A stretch of DNA of 64,000 nucleotides, from the NCBI GenBank assembly GCA_944327845.1, contig CALVHN010000006.1:1-64000 (forward strand), written 5' to 3'. The stretch comes from an uncultured Bacilli bacterium (GTDB taxonomy: Bacteria; Bacillota_I; Bacilli_A; RFN20; CAG-826). How positions within the stretch are numbered: position 1 is the first letter of the stretch; each line of letters opens with the position of its first letter. Made by a program: the position numbers and the translations under genes. A model generated the notes under the pieces. It had not been told where the DNA came from and ran no database searches. It saw only the letters and a program-made list of their open reading frames with translations. Of this stretch, positions 36,031 to 45,189 are shown in pieces.

Positions 36031-36377
36031 TATTTATTATCCTCTTCTTTTTTATCAACAACTTCACCTTCGACAATATTCTCTTCTTTTACATCTTCTT
36101 TAAACTCTTCTTTAACTTCATTTACGATATCATCAATTTTAATATCAAAGCAAATTGAGAATGAGTTTTTAGTTAACATAGTAACTAAATCTAATAAAGA
36201 AACTATAAAACCAATTACAGGAATAATGCATAATATTCCTACAATTAATGTTGGAACATCTTTTTCTTTTTCTACATAATAAAAAATACGATATAAAGCT
36301 GAAAACACCCATCCCCAAATTGGAATTAAAAGTATTACTTTAATTTCTTTTGATAAAGAATCAAACCATTTTGTCAT
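36030..36377 (-). CDS. Small membrane protein with acidic C-terminal tail
   Basis: The true start is ATG 36377 with GGAG 7 nt upstream; longer frames lack a ribosome site. The ~115-aa product has two membrane segments (IKVILLIPIWGWVFSALYRI and LIVGILCIIPVIGFIVSLL) and a highly charged C-terminus rich in Glu, Lys and Val. The N-terminal pattern resembles the membrane partner of TM2 proteins, but I name no family. It is transcribed from a TATAAT box about 20 nt upstream and overlaps the TM2 gene. Confidence 0.65.
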   Translation of the reverse strand: MTKWFDSLSKEIKVILLIPIWGWVFSALYRIFYYVEKEKDVPTLIVGILCIIPVIGFIVSLLDLVTMLTKNSFSICFDIKIDDIVNEVKEEFKEDVKEENIVEGEVVDKKEEDNK

Positions 36378-36522
36378 AAAAGTCTCCTTTTGCATAATTA
36401 TACCATCCACTTGCATAACTTTTAAGTTTATTAATTACTCTTATAAAAATATTATTAATATTTTTATTCAATTTTTATTAAAAAGCTTGTAAAATAAGTC
36501 GTAAAAAAAGAGGTTATAATAT

Positions 36523-37941
36523 ATGAAATTTGATGTCGCTATTGTTGGTGCAGGACCATGCGGTTATTTCTGCGCGTATGAATTGATAAAAAGCAATCCA
36601 AACTTAAAAATCGCACTTATTGATAAAGGACTAAATATAACTAAAAGAAATTGCCCTGTATTAAATCACAAGTTATCAAAATGTCCTATTAATAAATCTG
36701 GAATCCAAGAATGTTTTCCTGCTTGTTCAATGACTAATGGTTTTGGCGGAGCTGGAGCTTATAGTGATGGAAAGTTTAATATTACAACAGAATTTGGTGG
36801 ATGGTTAAACGAATATACTGGTGATAAAGAATTAATTAATTTAATTAACTATGTTGACTCAATAAACTTACTTTTTGGAGCGACAAAAGATATTACAGAT
36901 CCAACTACTCAAAAAGTTAGGGAAATTGAACATCGTGCAATGTCTTATGGTGTTAAACTTTTAAGAAGTAAAATTCGACACTTAGGAACAGAAGAGAATT
37001 TAAAAATTTTAACAAAGATTTCTGATTATTTAAGCACAAAAATCTCAATGTTTTTTCAAAAAGAAGTCCAAGACATTATTGTTAAAGATGGAAAAATTAC
37101 TGGTTTAGAGTTTAAAAATTCAGCAAATATTGAAGCCGATTATGTTGTTTTAGGTGTTGGAAGAGAAGGCTCAAAATGGTTAACAAATATTTTTGAGAAA
37201 AAAGGAATAAAAATGACTCAAAACCAAGTCGATATTGGTGTTAGAGTCGAAACTTCAAATCTTGTTATGGAAGAAATTAATAAGAATCTTTATGAAGGCA
37301 AATTTTTATATCGCACATCTTTAGGAACAACTGTAAGAACATTCTGTTCAAATCCAAGTGGACATGTTGTCGTTGAAAATTATGAAGGTGTTGTTAATGT
37401 AAATGGCCATTCTTATAACGATTCTTCTTTAGGAAGTGAAAATACGAACTTTGCACTTTTAGTTTCACATCATTTTGAAGAACCATTTAATAAACCTAAC
37501 GAATATGCTTTAAAGGTTTCTTCTTTAGCGAATCAACTTGCATGTGGTGGCGTTATTGTTCAAAGATTTGGTGACATCTTAATGGGTAGAAGATCTACCC
37601 CAAAAAGAATCAGTGAAGGTTTTATAAAACCAACATTAACTGAAGCTGTGCCCGGAGATTTAACTTTAGCTTTACCATTTAAAACAATGCAATCAATAAT
37701 TGAAATGATTAAAGTTTTAGATCACATAACTCCAGGCTTAGCAACTGAACATACTTTATTATATGGTGTTGAAGCAAAATACTATTCTGCACATCCTGAT
37801 ATTACTAACGAACTTGAAGTTAAAAAAATCAACAATCTATTTGTTGGTGGCGATGGAGCAGGAATTACAAGAGGCTTAGCTCAAGCTGGAGCAAGTGGAG
37901 TTTATATTGCGAGAAATATTTTAAAAAAGATAGGAGAATAG
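36523..37941 (+). CDS. FAD-dependent dehydrogenase (COG2509-type)
   Basis: The 472-aa protein opens with a Rossmann FAD-binding motif (VAIVGAGPCGYFCAYEL, residues ~4-20). A cysteine-rich segment follows at about residues 40-70 (CPVLNHKLSKCPINKSGIQEC, then FPACSMTNGFGGAGAYSDGK). A C-terminal FAD contact near 445-460 reads NNLFVGGDGAGITRGLAQA. This arrangement matches the uncharacterised COG2509 flavoprotein family, whose substrate is not known. AGAGG lies 9 nt before the ATG. The gene ends one base before purA (A of ATG directly after), which makes a transcriptional unit with purine synthesis. Confidence 0.8.
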   Translation: MKFDVAIVGAGPCGYFCAYELIKSNPNLKIALIDKGLNITKRNCPVLNHKLSKCPINKSGIQECFPACSMTNGFGGAGAYSDGKFNITTEFGGWLNEYTGDKELINLINYVDSINLLFGATKDITDPTTQKVREIEHRAMSYGVKLLRSKIRHLGTEENLKILTKISDYLSTKISMFFQKEVQDIIVKDGKITGLEFKNSANIEADYVVLGVGREGSKWLTNIFEKKGIKMTQNQVDIGVRVETSNLVMEEINKNLYEGKFLYRTSLGTTVRTFCSNPSGHVVVENYEGVVNVNGHSYNDSSLGSENTNFALLVSHHFEEPFNKPNEYALKVSSLANQLACGGVIVQRFGDILMGRRSTPKRISEGFIKPTLTEAVPGDLTLALPFKTMQSIIEMIKVLDHITPGLATEHTLLYGVEAKYYSAHPDITNELEVKKINNLFVGGDGAGITRGLAQAGASGVYIARNILKKIGE

Positions 37942-37942
37942 C

Positions 37943-39229
37943 ATGGTTTTTGTCATAGAAGGAATGCAATGGGGTGATGAAGGAAAAGGTAAAATAACTG
38001 ATTTCATTGCTCAAAAAATGGATATTGTTGTTAGACATCAAGGTGGAAATAACGCAGGACATACATTAGTGATCGATAATAAAAAATTTGCTTTATCTTG
38101 TTTACCAAGTGGGATTGTTTCAAAAAATATTACGAATGTTATTGCAAATGGTTGCGTTATAAATCTTGATAAATTAATTGAAGAAATCAATACTTTAAAA
38201 GAACAAGGATATACAAATTTAAAACTTCTAATATCAAATAAAGCACATATTATTATGCCTTATCATATTGATTTAGATGGAGCTTATGAAGCTTTATTAT
38301 CTAATAATAAAATTGGAACTACAAAAAAAGGAATTGGACCTTGTTATATTGATAAAGCAGCAAGAAGAGGCATAAGAATTGGTGATCTTTTAAATAAAGA
38401 TTATTTAAAGGAAAGATTAACTTCTGCTTTAACTATTAAAAATCTTGAACTTAAAATGCTTAATAAAAAACCATATGATTTCCAACCTCTTTTTGATAAA
38501 TTATGCTATTTTGGTGAAATTTTAAAGCCTTATATAACTGATACATCTTTATATTTAAATAACGCTATCAATAATAAAAAGAATATCTTATTTGAAGGAG
38601 CGCAAGGAAGTATGCTTTGTTTAGATCATGGTACATATCCTTATGTTACATCTTCTTCACCTTTAGCTAATTCTGTTCCATTAAATGCTGGTATTCCTTT
38701 AAAATCAATTGATAAAGTTGTTGGTATATTAAAAGCATATACTACTAGAGTTGGGGAAGGTCCTTTTGTGAGTGAATTGCATGATGAAACTGCAGATTTA
38801 ATTCGTGAAAAAGGTCATGAATACGGAACTGTCACTAAAAGACCAAGAAGAGTAGGTTATTTAGATTTAGTTGTTGCAAAGCATACTCACCGCTTATCAA
38901 ATGTAAATTATATTTCATTAATGCTTATAGATGTTTTAACTGGAGTAAACCCTTTAAAAATCTGTATAGGATACGAATTAGATGGGGAAACAATAGATTT
39001 TATTCCTTCAACAATTGAAGAAATATCAAGATGCAAACCAATTTATAAAGAATTTGAACCATGGAAGGAAGACATTTCAAAAATTCGAAACTATAATGAT
39101 TTACCTTTAAACTGTAAAAAATATATTTCATTTATTGAAGAATATTTAAACACTAAAGTTGCTTTTATTTCAGTTGGAGCAGATAGAAAAGACACAATTA
39201 TTAAAGAGGATATTTTTAAAAATGATTGA
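37943..39229 (+). CDS. purA: Adenylosuccinate synthetase
   Basis: The 428-aa protein begins MVFVIEGMQWGDEGKGKITD, with the GDEGKGK phosphate loop. NNAGHTL, GTTKKGIGPCYIDKAARRGIRIGDL and the C-terminal TTRVGEGPF segments of PurA follow. It makes adenylosuccinate from IMP and aspartate with GTP. ATAGGAG lies in front of the ATG, within the end of the FAD gene. It overlaps purB by 8 bp. Together they convert IMP to AMP; no de novo IMP genes are in the window. Confidence 0.97.
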   Translation: MVFVIEGMQWGDEGKGKITDFIAQKMDIVVRHQGGNNAGHTLVIDNKKFALSCLPSGIVSKNITNVIANGCVINLDKLIEEINTLKEQGYTNLKLLISNKAHIIMPYHIDLDGAYEALLSNNKIGTTKKGIGPCYIDKAARRGIRIGDLLNKDYLKERLTSALTIKNLELKMLNKKPYDFQPLFDKLCYFGEILKPYITDTSLYLNNAINNKKNILFEGAQGSMLCLDHGTYPYVTSSSPLANSVPLNAGIPLKSIDKVVGILKAYTTRVGEGPFVSELHDETADLIREKGHEYGTVTKRPRRVGYLDLVVAKHTHRLSNVNYISLMLIDVLTGVNPLKICIGYELDGETIDFIPSTIEEISRCKPIYKEFEPWKEDISKIRNYNDLPLNCKKYISFIEEYLNTKVAFISVGADRKDTIIKEDIFKND

Positions 39230-40514
39230 TCGTTATACTAGTGAAGAAATGAAAAATGTTTTTTCAGAGCAAAATATTTTTCAAAAATATTTGGATGTAG
39301 AATTATCATTAATTAAATATTTATATTCAATTAACAAAATTTCTAAAGAAGAATGTGAAACAATTTTAAAAAAAGCTACTTTTGATGTAAATGGTATTAA
39401 AGAAATTGAAAAAGAAACAAAACATGATGTTATTGCTTTTACTAGAAATGTATCACAATCTTTAAACGAAGAAAGAAAATGGATCCATTATGGTTTAACT
39501 TCAAATGATGTCGTTGATACAGCTCATTCCTTATTATATAAACAAGCAAATGAAATAATTTTAAAAGATTTAGAAAATTTAAAAGAATCATTAAAGAATT
39601 TAGCGATCAAATATAAATATACACCTTGCATAGGTAGAACTCATGGGATTCACGCTGATATTACTTCTTTTGGCTTAAAATGGGCTTTATATTATGAAGA
39701 ATTAAACCGCGATCTTCTTCGTTTTAACGAAGCAATAAAAGATATAGAAGTTGCAAAAATCTCCGGTGCTGTCGGAACTTTTTCTCTTTTGCCTCCTGAA
39801 TGTCAGGATTTTATTGCTAAAGATCTTTCACTTGAATCATCTAAAATTTCAACACAAGTTCTTCAAAGGGATCGACATGCATTCTATTCCTCTGTTATTA
39901 CAATAATTGGAACTTTAGTTGAAAAAATTGCATTAGAAATAAGAAATTTACAAAGAACTGAAGTTCATGAAGTAGAAGAATATTTTAGTCAAAATCAAAA
40001 AGGAAGCTCTGCTATGCCTCACAAACACAATCCTATTGGAAGTGAAAATTTATGTGGCTGTGCACGTATTTTAAGAGGATATAATGTTTCTATTTTAGAA
40101 GATAATGCTTTATTCCATGAAAGAGATATTTCTCATTCTTGTGTTGAAAGAGTATCTTTAACAGATTCTATAATTTTAATTGATTATATGCTTAAAAGAT
40201 TAAATAAAATATTATTAACATTAAACATCTATCCAAAAAGAATGTTAGCTAACATAAAATGTACACATAATGTTATTTATTCTCAATATATTTTAACTTC
40301 TCTTATTAATAAAGGGATGTCTCGAGAAGAAGCTTATGATTTAATTCAACCATTAGCTAATGAAGCTTATCAAAACGAAATAGATTTCTTTGAAATTTTG
40401 TCTAAAAATCATACTATTCTTAAATATTTTACAAAAAATGAGTTGGATGGTTTTAAAGATACAATATTTAAAAACTTAAAAATTGATCAAATTTATTTAA
40501 GAGTTGGTATTTAA
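39222..40514 (+). CDS. purB: Adenylosuccinate lyase
   Basis: The start is ATG 39222 (MIDRYTSEEMKNVFSE). The 430-aa enzyme has RTHGIHAD near residue 140 and the fumarase/aspartase signature GSSAMPHKHNP near 265-275. It splits adenylosuccinate to AMP and fumarate, and also SAICAR. Its start overlaps the last 8 bp of purA, which suggests translational coupling. The 3' end overlaps the convergent membrane-protein gene by 18 bp. Confidence 0.97.
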   Translation: MIDRYTSEEMKNVFSEQNIFQKYLDVELSLIKYLYSINKISKEECETILKKATFDVNGIKEIEKETKHDVIAFTRNVSQSLNEERKWIHYGLTSNDVVDTAHSLLYKQANEIILKDLENLKESLKNLAIKYKYTPCIGRTHGIHADITSFGLKWALYYEELNRDLLRFNEAIKDIEVAKISGAVGTFSLLPPECQDFIAKDLSLESSKISTQVLQRDRHAFYSSVITIIGTLVEKIALEIRNLQRTEVHEVEEYFSQNQKGSSAMPHKHNPIGSENLCGCARILRGYNVSILEDNALFHERDISHSCVERVSLTDSIILIDYMLKRLNKILLTLNIYPKRMLANIKCTHNVIYSQYILTSLINKGMSREEAYDLIQPLANEAYQNEIDFFEILSKNHTILKYFTKNELDGFKDTIFKNLKIDQIYLRVGI

Positions 40515-41261
40515 TTCCAACTCTTTTTTCTTAACTAGAGTTAAATCTTCGTTATATTTTTTATTAATAAATATAAATATTAAATAAATATAAGGCATAC
40601 CTAAATTTGTCTCAATTAAAGAATTAATTAAAATAGTCATAATAGAAGCTTCATTAAGTGGTCTTATTCCATTTATTAAAAGTGAAAATTCCCAAGCAAA
40701 TTGAACACTAATACCGATTAAATTTAAAAACAATAAATTAATCATTTTCTTTTTCGTTAAAATGTTATAAATAATTAAACCAAAATAACCAATTATAAGG
40801 ATAAATCCCATTATAAAATGATATGAATTGGTTGTTCTTGAAGTGGTTATAGGATAAAAATCCCCTCCAATTTGTGATAAAGTAGGACAAATTAGCCACC
40901 AACCAATAATTAGAAGTAACCATTCCTTTAAATATTTATCTTTTCTTAAGCAAAGCCAAATAAAAGCAAAATTAGTTATGCCATAACTTAAAGACATCCA
41001 AAGCAAAACAAGCGCTGTAATTGTTTCACTTGTTTCACCATTAAAAGTTACAACTCTTGTTCGCCCAAGTAAATGGAATAATCCATAATCGACAAGAAAA
41101 TAAATTATGCCTCCAAATATAGACCAAATTAATGTTTGATATCTTTTTTTATAAAATAAAAGTCCAAGAAAAATTATTAAAAATATACAATCTAAAATTA
41201 CATAAGCTAAATTTAAGCTTCTTGATGGAGTGATATTTTCCAAATTTGAAAGAATATTCAT
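40497..41261 (-). CDS. Polytopic membrane protein, function unknown
   Basis: The 254-aa protein has about seven hydrophobic segments (for example LAYVILDCIFLIIFLGLLF, LIWSIFGGIIYFLVDYGLF, YHFIMGFILIIGYFGLIIYNI and YIYLIFIFI) and a short charged C-terminus. No family is recognised, though the length and segment count fit a small multispanning sensor or transporter component. There is no Shine-Dalgarno sequence. A TATAAT box at 41268-41273 lies 6 nt before the ATG, so the transcript is probably leaderless. It is convergent with and overlaps purB by 18 bp. Confidence 0.65.
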   Translation of the reverse strand: MNILSNLENITPSRSLNLAYVILDCIFLIIFLGLLFYKKRYQTLIWSIFGGIIYFLVDYGLFHLLGRTRVVTFNGETSETITALVLLWMSLSYGITNFAFIWLCLRKDKYLKEWLLLIIGWWLICPTLSQIGGDFYPITTSRTTNSYHFIMGFILIIGYFGLIIYNILTKKKMINLLFLNLIGISVQFAWEFSLLINGIRPLNEASIMTILINSLIETNLGMPYIYLIFIFINKKYNEDLTLVKKKELELNTNS

Positions 41262-41366
41262 AAATTTATTATACTGCTATTTGCAGCTAATTTTCTATTA
41301 ATTTTGTTTTCAAAAATTTTAAAAAACCTTGCAAAACCACGATATTTTTAAAAATTTTGATATAGT

Positions 41367-41402
41367 TTGATAAAATCTCTTAAATAGTTTATACTATTTA
41401 AG
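41367..41402 (+). promoter_or_regulatory. Promoter with palindromic operator over the -10 box
   Basis: TTGATA (41367-41372), 17 bp, TATACT (41390-41395) is a good housekeeping promoter. A perfect 10-bp inverted repeat CTTAAATAGT-TTAT-ACTATTTAAG (41379-41402) covers the -10 box and start site, a typical repressor-site layout. An RNA hairpin is less likely, because the repeat lies mostly upstream of the transcription start. Confidence 0.65.
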
Positions 41403-41420
41403 CAATTTTTGAGGTGTGAA

Positions 41421-42470
41421 ATGGATAAGAATAAAGTTAAAAAAGCAAAAGTAATTAAAGAAAAAAAGAAATTCCCTTGGGCAAAAATTGGATATTATTT
41501 AAAAACATTAATTAGTAATGATCGTGTTGTTGAAGTTGGTTCTACTGTTAAATGGTATTGGACAGCTCTTCTATTTTTAGTATCAATCGGGTTAGCTATG
41601 ATTCCATTAACTGTACATACTTTTGAAACACGTGGATCAAGTTATATCACTAACTCTAGTTATTCAGATTCCTACTATTTAGGTTTACAAGCTTATGTTA
41701 ATGATGAAACAGCTCCTGACATAGTTTTTAATCTTCCAGAAGAAGGAGAAAATACTGCAACTATTGATGGGGCAATAGAAAGTGATCGCGTTTTTGTTTA
41801 TCGAAGAAATGTTAGCGATGGCACAGATGCAACTTCAAGATTAACTTTTACAATTTATTTTACTGATGATAACAATTTTGACAGTATTCGTGAAAATATA
41901 GTTGCTAACGATGTTGATGGTAATACCAGAAATTCTTCATTTATTCTTTTTGGAAGTTCAAGATTTTATTCTCAAGCATATTCAAGTGGAACAAATAAAC
42001 AACCTTATACAATGAGTGGCGATTATGCTCACTTTAAAAACTTAACAAAGAATAATGAAACATCGATTTCTTTTAAAAACTATTTATCTCAACCTTATGA
42101 AGGTTTTGAAGCTTTATCACAAGACGCAATATTTAATAACTATTCCATTATTGCAGATACTATTTATATAAATAACCGTAATATGATGACAGGTATTTAT
42201 TCTGGCATTAGTTTAGGAGTTAATGGTGGATTAATTCTTTTAATGGGAGTTATTTTATTCTTAATGACTCGTTCTAAAAATAATCCATATAAGCAAACCA
42301 AATGGTATAAATTTATTGGTATGTCAATATGGGCAGGATTTACCCCTGCAATATTAACCCTTGCATTAGGCTTTGCGCTTGCAGGTGGATATGAACTTAT
42401 GATCTTTATCTTTGCCTTTGGATTTAGAGGAATGTGGCTAAGCATGAGACAGCTTAGACCAAGTGTTTAA
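41421..42470 (+). CDS. DUF1189-like polytopic membrane protein
   Basis: Start ATG 41421 follows GAGGTG with a 4-nt spacer. The frame extends to a TTG at 41409, but that codon lies in the ribosome site. The 349-aa protein has a basic N-terminus, then a first membrane segment (WYWTALLFLVSIGLAMIPLTV). An extracellular domain of about 200 residues follows, and then three C-terminal membrane segments ending RGMWLSMRQLRPSV. The layout resembles DUF1189 proteins, which I assign with reservation. Its promoter carries a strong palindromic operator. The stop overlaps the convergent neighbour by 4 bp. Confidence 0.6.
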   Translation: MDKNKVKKAKVIKEKKKFPWAKIGYYLKTLISNDRVVEVGSTVKWYWTALLFLVSIGLAMIPLTVHTFETRGSSYITNSSYSDSYYLGLQAYVNDETAPDIVFNLPEEGENTATIDGAIESDRVFVYRRNVSDGTDATSRLTFTIYFTDDNNFDSIRENIVANDVDGNTRNSSFILFGSSRFYSQAYSSGTNKQPYTMSGDYAHFKNLTKNNETSISFKNYLSQPYEGFEALSQDAIFNNYSIIADTIYINNRNMMTGIYSGISLGVNGGLILLMGVILFLMTRSKNNPYKQTKWYKFIGMSIWAGFTPAILTLALGFALAGGYELMIFIFAFGFRGMWLSMRQLRPSV

Positions 42471-42808
42471 TCCTTCCAGTCACTATCTGGATTTGATTTA
42501 TTATCAAAACTTAATTTTAGTTCCGCTAAAATATCATTTATCTCTCGATAGATAAATCCGTCCTTATAAACAACAGGATTTTCAAAATCAGCAGTAAAAA
42601 TTACTTTCTTGTTTTTTAGAGCAATTTCAATAATTTTATTAAAAATTTTATCAAAATTATCTCGATAATAGTCCTTTAAAAATACTAATTGTGTATAAAA
42701 ATTTGGTTCAATAAACATTATTGAATCATTATTTTTATAGCATTTAATACGTGGATATTGTGGATCAATAATTTCTTCAAAATTATTAAATTCTTCATAA
42801 TTTTTCAT
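42467..42808 (-). CDS. Small protein of unknown function downstream of rlmH
   Basis: Start ATG 42808 has AGAGGAAA about 8 nt upstream. The 113-aa soluble protein has a charged beta/alpha pattern (EEIIDPQYPRIKCYKNND, VIFTADFENPVVYKDGFIYREIND) and a C-terminus ending DSDWKD. I recognise no family. It follows rlmH after 13 bp at the end of the gdpP-rplI-dnaB-rlmH operon. Confidence 0.6.
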   Translation of the reverse strand: MKNYEEFNNFEEIIDPQYPRIKCYKNNDSIMFIEPNFYTQLVFLKDYYRDNFDKIFNKIIEIALKNKKVIFTADFENPVVYKDGFIYREINDILAELKLSFDNKSNPDSDWKD

Positions 42809-42821
42809 AATATTTTCCTCT

Positions 42822-43292
42822 TTAATGATGATAACTTTCATTATTTATAATTTTAAAAGCTCGATATAATTGTTCCAGGATAATTACTCGACAAAATTGA
42901 TGAGTAAAAGTCATTTTTGAAATAGATATTCGGAAATTTGCTCTTTTTATTAATGATTCATGAAATCCTAAAGTTCCAGCAATGCAAATATTAATTGGAG
43001 AAATACCTTTCTCTTTTAAATTTTCAATATATTTACTAAATTCAATTGAGTCTAATTCTTTGCCATGTAAATCTAAAAGAATAAGGAAATCAGTAGGTTT
43101 TAGCTTTTTTAAGACATTATTTGCTTCATTAAATTTTACTTTTTCTTCACTAAAACCTTGTATCTTTTCTTCTTTTGTTTCAATAATTTTTACTTCAGCA
43201 AACTTGGACAATCTTTTTAAATATTCATTAATAATATCTTTAAAAGATTGCTCTTTAATCTCTCCAACAGCATATATATTAATCTTAAACAT
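42822..43292 (-). CDS. rlmH: 23S rRNA (pseudouridine1915-N3)-methyltransferase RlmH
   Basis: The 156-aa SPOUT-class enzyme has the features of RlmH: an N-terminal beta strand (INIYAVGEIKEQ), FLILLDLHGKELDS in the middle, an IAGTLGFHESLIK knot segment near residue 108, and the C-terminal TFTHQFCRVIILEQLYRAFKI ending in YHH. It methylates pseudouridine 1915 in helix 69 of 23S rRNA using AdoMet. It starts 5 bp after dnaB and belongs to that operon. Confidence 0.95.
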   Translation of the reverse strand: MFKINIYAVGEIKEQSFKDIINEYLKRLSKFAEVKIIETKEEKIQGFSEEKVKFNEANNVLKKLKPTDFLILLDLHGKELDSIEFSKYIENLKEKGISPINICIAGTLGFHESLIKRANFRISISKMTFTHQFCRVIILEQLYRAFKIINNESYHH

Positions 43293-43297
43293 ATAAA

Positions 43298-44737
43298 TTA
43301 TGAGTCTAATCTTTTCATTAATCTTTCTGTTTCTGGATCTGGTTCATCAAATCTAGCATATGCTCCAAAAAAGAGAAGATTAATATAACCGGTATTTCCG
43401 CTTCTATTTTTAGCAATAATAATTTGTGTTGGATCACCCATCTCACCTGATGTTTTTTGTATTGCTGTATCAAGTGGTTTAGCTTCTCCTTCAACTTTGT
43501 CTTTTTTATCTGTTTTAGAACCGATTCTCTTATAATATGAATCGCGATATATCATCATAACAATATCAGCATCAGCTTCAATTTGACCAGAAGATCTCAG
43601 GTTACTCATTTGTGGAATTTTATTGTCATTATTTTCTTCACCTGCACGATTTATTTGAGCAAGACATAAAACCGGAACATTTAATTCTCTAGCAAGTTCT
43701 TTTAAACGATTGGAAAAATAACCTACTTTTTCATGTTCACTTGAGAATTTTTTAGCTCCTTCTTTAATAATACCGATATAATCAACAACTACGAGACCAA
43801 TCTCGCCTTTTTCTTCTTTAAGTTTTCTACATTGTAAGAATATCTCATCGATAGTTGTAGCGCTGCTTTGATCAATAAATAATTGAACATGCTGCATTTC
43901 TTCAACTGCACCAGAAATTTTTAGTCTCTCTTCCTTAGTTAAAAATCCGTTGATTATATGATTTTGAGGAACACTTGCTCTATTAGCAATTAATCTATTT
44001 GTTAATTCTTTTCCATCCATTTCATAAGAAAAGACAGCAACAGGTTTTCCTGTTTTAAGTGCATTTAAATATGCAATATTCATTCCAAGAGCACTTTTAC
44101 CCATTGCAGGTCTTGCAGCTAAAATAATAAGTTGTCCAGGATTTAAGCCATTGATTTTCTTATCTAAATTAGAAAATCCAGTAGTTGTTCCAGTAATGGT
44201 ATCTTGAGAACCATAAGAAGTTTGAAGTTTATTTCCAATAACTCTTGAAAGATTGTTAAGTGAATCAAATCCACTTACTTTTCTTTGTGATGTAATGTCT
44301 CTAATTTTAGATTCACAAGTTCCTATAAAATCTGGAATACTTTTAACTCCATTTTTTTCATAATCATTAATCATATTATTAATGCTTAATAAAAAATTTC
44401 TTAATAAAGTTGTCTCTTGAAGAATATTAATATAATAATCAGCAGTTGAAATATCTCCAGCCATCTCAGTTAGTTCATATAAAAATTCAACTCCACCAAT
44501 TTGAGCAAGTTTTTTATTTTGTTGAAGAATTTGAACAACTCCAGCTACATTGATTTGCTTCTTTTGGTCAATTAAATCCAACATCGCTTTAAATATTTCT
44601 TTTTGGCGAAAATTATTTGCATAAAAATCGTTTTCATTTAAACGAGTTAATATTTCATAGGATTTATTTCCATAAAAAAGAGCTAAACCAATTATTGTTT
44701 TTTCAACTAATTCATTTTGAGGAACTTCTTTTAACAT
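43298..44737 (-). CDS. dnaB: Replicative DNA helicase DnaB
   Basis: The 479-aa protein has the N-terminal DnaB domain (NDFYANNFRQKEIFKAM and AGDISTADYYI). A RecA-type motor follows, with Walker A ARPAMGKSA (about residues 207-216), Walker B VVVDYIG near 318 and the arginine-finger region near the C-terminal DADIVMMIYRD. The hexamer unwinds DNA at the replication fork. Its TAATG start overlaps the stop of rplI by one base, so the two are coupled. Full length, with no intein. Confidence 0.97.
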   Translation of the reverse strand: MLKEVPQNELVEKTIIGLALFYGNKSYEILTRLNENDFYANNFRQKEIFKAMLDLIDQKKQINVAGVVQILQQNKKLAQIGGVEFLYELTEMAGDISTADYYINILQETTLLRNFLLSINNMINDYEKNGVKSIPDFIGTCESKIRDITSQRKVSGFDSLNNLSRVIGNKLQTSYGSQDTITGTTTGFSNLDKKINGLNPGQLIILAARPAMGKSALGMNIAYLNALKTGKPVAVFSYEMDGKELTNRLIANRASVPQNHIINGFLTKEERLKISGAVEEMQHVQLFIDQSSATTIDEIFLQCRKLKEEKGEIGLVVVDYIGIIKEGAKKFSSEHEKVGYFSNRLKELARELNVPVLCLAQINRAGEENNDNKIPQMSNLRSSGQIEADADIVMMIYRDSYYKRIGSKTDKKDKVEGEAKPLDTAIQKTSGEMGDPTQIIIAKNRSGNTGYINLLFFGAYARFDEPDPETERLMKRLDS

Positions 44738-45186
44738 TATTTTTCCTCACTAACATGAACTGTAATTACACCAATTACATTTTTATATAATTCAATATTT
44801 AATTTAGTGTATCCAAAAGCGTTTATTAAATATTTATCAATAATTTTTCTTTTATCAATAACAAGATTAAATTCATCTTTCAATTTCTTTTCAATTTCTT
44901 TATAAGAAATTGTTCCAGCCATTTGTCCATTTTTTTGTGGTTTTACTTTAAATTCTAAAACGATTTTCTCTAATTCTTCCTTTATTTTTAATGCATTATT
45001 TCTTAATTCTTCTTGTTTTTGTTCTTCAACTTCAATTTGATGATTAAGCATATTTAAAGAACCTTGAGTCTTTTTAACAGCCATTTTTTTAGGAATTAAA
45101 AAATTTGAAGCATAGCCATCATTAACTTTTACAGTTTCGCCCTTTTTTCCAAGTTTTTTAACATCAACTAATAAAATTACTTCCAT
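44737..45186 (-). CDS. rplI: Large ribosomal subunit protein L9
   Basis: The 149-aa protein starts MEVILLVDVKKLGKKGETVKV, with VNDGYASNFLIPKKMA as in L9 N-domains. A long central helix and a C-terminal domain follow (EKKLKDEFNLVIDKRKI). L9 binds 23S rRNA domain V and limits ribosome slippage. It lies 3 bp after gdpP and overlaps dnaB by one base. This rplI-dnaB pairing is conserved in Firmicutes. Confidence 0.97.
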   Translation of the reverse strand: MEVILLVDVKKLGKKGETVKVNDGYASNFLIPKKMAVKKTQGSLNMLNHQIEVEEQKQEELRNNALKIKEELEKIVLEFKVKPQKNGQMAGTISYKEIEKKLKDEFNLVIDKRKIIDKYLINAFGYTKLNIELYKNVIGVITVHVSEEK

Positions 45187-45189
45187 AAA

